The translations under genes and the position numbers were made by a program. From assembly GCA_949295035.1 (NCBI GenBank), contig CASFJO010000089.1, forward strand, positions 1 to 47,086: a DNA stretch of 47,086 nt, given 5' to 3'. Positions 44,001 to 47,086 of the stretch are shown one piece after another; within the stretch, counting starts at the first letter, position 1; each line of letters starts with the position of its first letter. The stretch comes from an uncultured Gemmiger sp. GTDB taxonomy: Bacteria; Bacillota; Clostridia; Oscillospirales; Ruminococcaceae. Under the pieces are notes generated by a model that saw only the letters and a list, made by a program, of their open reading frames with translations, had not been told where the DNA came from and made no database searches.

Positions 44001-44336
44001 CTGCAGGACGACGCGGTGGTACTGGCGATGGACGCGAAGGCCACCGGACGGTTCGTGCCCTTTGCCTTCAACGAAAAGACCGGCAAACCCAGGGCCACCA
44101 AAAAGCTGGCCAGCCTGGAAAAGCTGGGCCGCATCCAGCAGCATATCGACGGGCTGCTGGTGGAGATGGCGCGGGGGCTGTACGGCGGCCGCATCGAGGC
44201 CGAGGCCCATTATAAAGGGGACCGGCCCCCCTGCCGCTGGTGCGACTACCGGGCGGTCTGCGGCCATGAGGACGGCCGCCGGGAATCCCCGGTGCAGGCC
44301 CCCGACCCTGTATTTGAGGAGGCGAGTGAGGAATGA
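41061..44336 (+). CDS. addB: ATP-dependent helicase/nuclease subunit B (AddB)
   Basis: AddB partners AddA to process double-strand breaks for recombination. The 1091-residue protein starts with a Walker A (GPSGSGKT, 7-14) and an inactive helicase-like fold. The C-terminal nuclease domain has GQIDRVD and VVDYKTG. The four iron-sulfur cysteines are present: one in YYTCRFAYF and three in CRWCDYRAVC near the end. In-frame ATG 41046 is possible, but GAGGTG seven bases before ATG 41061 and the family N-terminus MLQLVLG favour the latter. The stop overlaps addA by four bases. Confidence 0.95.
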   Translation: MLQLVLGPSGSGKTQYLYACILDRARRGQRSILLVPEQFTSSTEGRLYRLLGDKLSGFVTSYSFTSLAEALLQRYGGAAVRTLDDAGRAVLIRRAVASLGDEIVCFGRHKRSAAFCQMAADTIRELKNAGLDGPRFLEIARRLGPGNEKLQELGLIFTAYEALLARSAMDPEDRVDAAARRLEPDFFAGQAVFVDEFDAFNASKYRLLEAVLPAAETMTVALCADGLADPDRGLGLFSRAKRVAALLLDAARRRDVRCAAPVILTEDRRHQSAPGLARLARLLWQGDCEEAPAPEITLSRYPGRQQEAAAVAAAVQKLARQGVPYRKMAVICRNAPDYLPAVRYAFRLANIPLFCDEATTAEHAAPALMVRAALGLARRGLTSEPLLALVKSGLCDLPEEMCCALENYAYTWQLRAADWRAPFTRSPEGFGGRLDGEAARQLGLAEQARAFVVDAAETFLRRVKADATAAALSRSVWRLLEALGAPRQLAALAEELRARQGEGYLAAADAVREWNTVCALLDQMDRLVGQEELTPAEYEELFGLLLRTTDLGHIPQTLDAVILTTARRMGLEDADQVFVVGLGEGEFPQAPGGAGLLTHADRDALIGQGVEMLDSFENRVMGEQGYFYKALTAAGKGLWLSWCEGAAGTPLTSALSGAMRRLHPAPPSLTPADYAPTPDAALDALGQVWQQEHGPAASLRQALAARPEMAPALAALERAAHPEEFAARDTDALARLLGPSLRISPSRMERYYTCRFAYFMEYVLKVKPRKKAELSADQTGTLVHFVLEQALRRSGPGFTDLTGDQLAALAHTLTEEYVQANMPGLTTRMEYRIARLEENVAALLAYLQEEQRQGSFVPAAFEMPIGAGPDAVPPVTLTTPEGQTIQVIGQIDRVDTFQKDGHTYLRVVDYKTGTKTFSLEAVYNGLNCQMLIYLFTLTRQGPFADPEPAGVSYILADPAPLSGTRQEAEAVQPYQVDGLVLQDDAVVLAMDAKATGRFVPFAFNEKTGKPRATKKLASLEKLGRIQQHIDGLLVEMARGLYGGRIEAEAHYKGDRPPCRWCDYRAVCGHEDGRRESPVQAPDPVFEEASEE

Positions 44337-47086
44337 GCGTGAACTGGACCGAAGCCCAGCGGCAGGCCATCGAGGCCCGGGGCGGAGCGCTGCTGATCAG
44401 CGCCGCCGCCGGCAGCGGCAAGACCGCGGTGCTGGTGGAACGGGTGGTGCGGATGCTCTGCGATCCTCTTGAGCCGGTCAGCGCCGACCGGCTGCTGATC
44501 GTCACCTTCACCAACGCCGCCGCCGCCCAGCTGCGGGCGCGGATCGGGGACGCCCTCACCGCCCGCCTGGCGGAAGATCCCGGCTCGCTGGGGCTGCGCC
44601 GGCAGCGTCTGCTGCTGCAAAAGGCCTCGATCTGCACCATCGACGCATTCTGCCTGCAATTGCTGCAGAGCCATTTTCACCAGCTGGACATCCCGCCGGA
44701 TTTCACCGCCGCCGACGAGGCGGGCCTTCTGGCGCTGCAGAACGCCGCGCTGGACGAAACGCTGGAGCGGGCCTATCAGGACCCGGATTTTCGCGCTTTT
44801 GCCGATCTGTACGGCCGCAGCCGCACCGACCGGGCGGCGGGGGCGGCGGTGCTCAAGATCCACGATTTTGCCCGCACCCTGCCCCATTTTGGCCGCGCGC
44901 TGGACGATCTGGGCCGGGAATGGATGAGTGACGCCCCTTTTGCCGCTACCCGCTGGGCGGCGGTATTGCTGGACGAGGCCGCCCGTGCCTGCCGGCAGGC
45001 GATGCGGCTGACCCGGGCCGCGTTGACGGTGGCCGAAGGGCTGGCTGCCCCGCTGGACAAATATGCCGCGCCGCTGCGGCAGGATATCGGGGAGATGGAG
45101 TGCCTGGAAGGGGCCCTCGCCGCCCGGGACTGGGACGGCGCCGTGGCCCTGGCCGCCGGCTTTTCCCAGGCGAGGCTGCCCTCGGTGCGCAACTCCGCCT
45201 GCCTGGAGACCGACCAGATCAAGGCCCTGCGCAAGGAGGCCAAAGCGGTCATGGAACGGCTGCCCCGGGATCTCTTGCTCTGTACCGCCGCTGAATTTGA
45301 GGAGGATCGCCGCCGCGCCGCCCCGCTGGTGGCCGCCCTGCTGCGGGCGGTGGCGGATTTTGAAACGACCTTTTTTGCCGCCCGGGTGGAGGAAAAGACC
45401 CTGGACTTTTCCGACTTCGAACATCTGGCCCTGCGGCTGCTGCAAAACGAGGACGGCACCCGCACCCCCCTGGCTGAAACGGTCAGCGCCGGGTTCGACG
45501 TGGTCATGGTGGACGAGTATCAGGACACCAACGCATTGCAGGACGCGCTCTATCGCTGCCTGGCCCGGCCGGACGGCGGCAACCTGTTCTTTGTGGGCGA
45601 CTTGAAGCAGAGCATCTACCGGTTCCGCCAGGCGGACCCCCAGGTGTTTCTGGACAAGCTGGCCGCCTTCCGGCCGCTGGGGCAGGGCTGGCCGGCCAAA
45701 CTGGCGCTGGACGCCAACTTCCGCAGCGCGCCGGGGGTCATCCGGGGCATCAACTATTGCTTTGACACTCTTATGAGCCCCCGCCTGGGCGGGGTGGAGT
45801 ACGGCCCTGGCCAGCGGCTGGTGCCCGGGGCCGATACCCGCGGCTTTGAGGGCGGCTGCGAGATCCGGGCCATCCCGGCGTCCGGCCCCGCGGCTGACGC
45901 GGACTACATCGCCCGGCGCATCCGGGAGATGGTGGAGACCGGGGTCACTGTGCGGAACGGCGGGCAGGAGCGCCCCTGCGGCTGGGGGGATTTCTGCATT
46001 TTGCTGCGCACCCGCGCCAATATGGACGCCTACCTGGCCCGGCTGGAACAGGCGGGGGTGCCGGTCTACGCCGACACCGCCGAGGATTTGCTGGAGGCAG
46101 TACAGGTGCGTCCGGTGGCCGCCCTGCTGCGGGTGCTGGACAACCCCGCCCAGGACGTCTACCTGGCCGCAGTGATGCTCAGCGGCCTGGGCGGCTTTAC
46201 TCCGGACGATCTGGTGCGGCTGCGCACGGCGTTCCGGGAGGGCAGCCTGTACGGGGCGGTCAGCGCCGCCGGGGACGAGGCCACCGCCGCCTTTTTTGCC
46301 AGGCTGCAGCAGCTGCGCCGGCTGGCCCGCACCCTTCCGGTGGACCGGCTGCTGGAGGAGATCTTTGCCCGCACCGGCTATCTGGCCGCGGTGGGGGCGA
46401 TGGAGAACGGGCTGCGCCGCCGAGAGGATCTGCTCGCTTTTGCCCGCTGGGCGGGGGTGGCCGGGCGGGCGGGGCTGCCCGCGCTGGTGCGTGCCCTGGA
46501 CGCCGCGGCTGAAGGGGACGGCCTGCGCCAGGGCGGCGCGGGAGAGAGCCGCCCTGGCTGCGTGACCATCATGACGGTGCATCGCTCCAAGGGATTGGAG
46601 TTTCCCGTTGTGTTCGTGGCGGACACCGCCCGCCGCTTCAATCTGCGGGATCTGAGCGAGGCGCTGCTGCCCCATCCCCGGCTGGGCCTGGGGCTTGTGC
46701 TGCGGGCCCCGGGCCGGGGCGGCGCGTATCCGACCGCCGCCCACCGGGCGGTGCAGCGGCGGCTGCGGGCCGAGGCCCTCAGCGAGGAGATGCGGGTGCA
46801 GTATGTGGCGCTGACCCGCGCGCGGGACCGGCTCATCGTCACCGTGCCTCTGGCCGATCCGGAAAAGGAACTGAGCCGCCTGGCGGTGCGGCTGAGCGCC
46901 CTTGGTCCGGACGAGGACAGCCTTGCCCAGGCCCAGAGCCCGGGAGAATGGTACCTGACCGCCGCGCTGCTGCACCCGGACGGAAGGGAACTGCGCGCCG
47001 CCGCCGGCTGCCCGCTGCTGCCCGCCGATACCGGCAGCCGCATCGCCATCAGCTTGCAGCCGCCGGCCCCGGCGGAGGACGCGCCC
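44333..47086 (+). CDS. addA: ATP-dependent helicase/nuclease subunit A (AddA), cut by the right edge
   Basis: The UvrD-type helicase and nuclease subunit of AddAB. The first 918 residues are here and the frame is open to the edge. Visible motifs are the Q motif (TEAQRQAI), Walker A (SAAAGSGKT, about 23-31), TFTNAAAAQLRARI, motif II DEYQD (about 393), motif III GDLKQSIYRFRQADP, motif V VTIMTVHRSKGLEFPVVF and motif VI YVALTRARDRLIV. The C-terminal RecB-type nuclease domain would lie beyond the window. ATGA overlap with addB. Confidence 0.95.
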   Translation, partial: MSVNWTEAQRQAIEARGGALLISAAAGSGKTAVLVERVVRMLCDPLEPVSADRLLIVTFTNAAAAQLRARIGDALTARLAEDPGSLGLRRQRLLLQKASICTIDAFCLQLLQSHFHQLDIPPDFTAADEAGLLALQNAALDETLERAYQDPDFRAFADLYGRSRTDRAAGAAVLKIHDFARTLPHFGRALDDLGREWMSDAPFAATRWAAVLLDEAARACRQAMRLTRAALTVAEGLAAPLDKYAAPLRQDIGEMECLEGALAARDWDGAVALAAGFSQARLPSVRNSACLETDQIKALRKEAKAVMERLPRDLLLCTAAEFEEDRRRAAPLVAALLRAVADFETTFFAARVEEKTLDFSDFEHLALRLLQNEDGTRTPLAETVSAGFDVVMVDEYQDTNALQDALYRCLARPDGGNLFFVGDLKQSIYRFRQADPQVFLDKLAAFRPLGQGWPAKLALDANFRSAPGVIRGINYCFDTLMSPRLGGVEYGPGQRLVPGADTRGFEGGCEIRAIPASGPAADADYIARRIREMVETGVTVRNGGQERPCGWGDFCILLRTRANMDAYLARLEQAGVPVYADTAEDLLEAVQVRPVAALLRVLDNPAQDVYLAAVMLSGLGGFTPDDLVRLRTAFREGSLYGAVSAAGDEATAAFFARLQQLRRLARTLPVDRLLEEIFARTGYLAAVGAMENGLRRREDLLAFARWAGVAGRAGLPALVRALDAAAEGDGLRQGGAGESRPGCVTIMTVHRSKGLEFPVVFVADTARRFNLRDLSEALLPHPRLGLGLVLRAPGRGGAYPTAAHRAVQRRLRAEALSEEMRVQYVALTRARDRLIVTVPLADPEKELSRLAVRLSALGPDEDSLAQAQSPGEWYLTAALLHPDGRELRAAAGCPLLPADTGSRIAISLQPPAPAEDAP

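Noticed and set aside
41037-46975. Very long antisense frames over addB and addA
   Set aside because: Same artefact of GC-rich coding; AddB and AddA motifs are complete on the plus strand.

Overview
The window is GC-rich bacterial DNA (tightly packed genes, G/C-dominated third positions) from a Firmicute of the class Clostridia, most likely an Oscillospiraceae/Ruminococcaceae gut anaerobe related to Faecalibacterium, Gemmiger or Subdoligranulum. The lineage call is inference. It rests on the rimP-nusA-ylxR-ylxQ-infB-rbfA-nrnA-truB-ribF cluster, RNase Y, a T-box in front of thrS, AddAB, a Bce-type peptide-detoxification module and the sporulation gene spoIIR. I see no phage, insertion sequence, CRISPR array, rRNA or tRNA, so this is chromosomal backbone with some accessory cassettes.

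Layout. 1-4291: a divergent promoter and the start of a gene that leaves the left edge, then glyS, an M29 aminopeptidase and an acyltransferase-3 membrane protein. 4282-14957: the translation/RNA operon (rimP to ribF), followed by rpsO and pnp; rpsO and pnp each have a structured leader. 15041-18567 (minus): a two-gene membrane cassette (DUF6056-like polytopic protein plus a small anchored protein) downstream of rny. 18802-21156: back-to-back rny/thrS promoters, a threonine T-box and thrS. 21221-26376: an RmlD-like reductase (minus), then an amino-acid-type ABC importer with an AbgB-like M20 amidohydrolase. 26516-30353 (minus): a DUF378 protein, a second copy of the two-gene membrane cassette, a PFL/DUF711 protein and an ACT-domain protein. 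30405-34891: divergent from these, an Lrp-type regulator, an aminotransferase, a DUF362 ferredoxin protein, ispE and spoIIR. 34947-40387: a peptidoglycan-binding-repeat protein and a BceRS-AB module with a candidate BceR operator. 40541-40825 (minus): a low-complexity lipoprotein. 41061-47086: addB and addA, the latter cut by the right edge.

How the genes work together. The first third is translation, ribosome maturation and RNA decay, with RNA-level control visible as a T-box and candidate leaders of rimP, rpsO, pnp and rny. The middle looks like amino-acid economy: importer, amidohydrolase, Lrp regulator, ACT protein and aminotransferase, including one divergent promoter pair built on an inverted repeat. 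The envelope is served by SpoIIR, peptidoglycan-binding repeats, the Bce module, an acyltransferase and the two DUF6056 cassettes. The best candidate for something undescribed is that duplicated cassette: two distantly similar copies about 10 kb apart, same gene order, same 4-base overlap, with matching residues in both partners.
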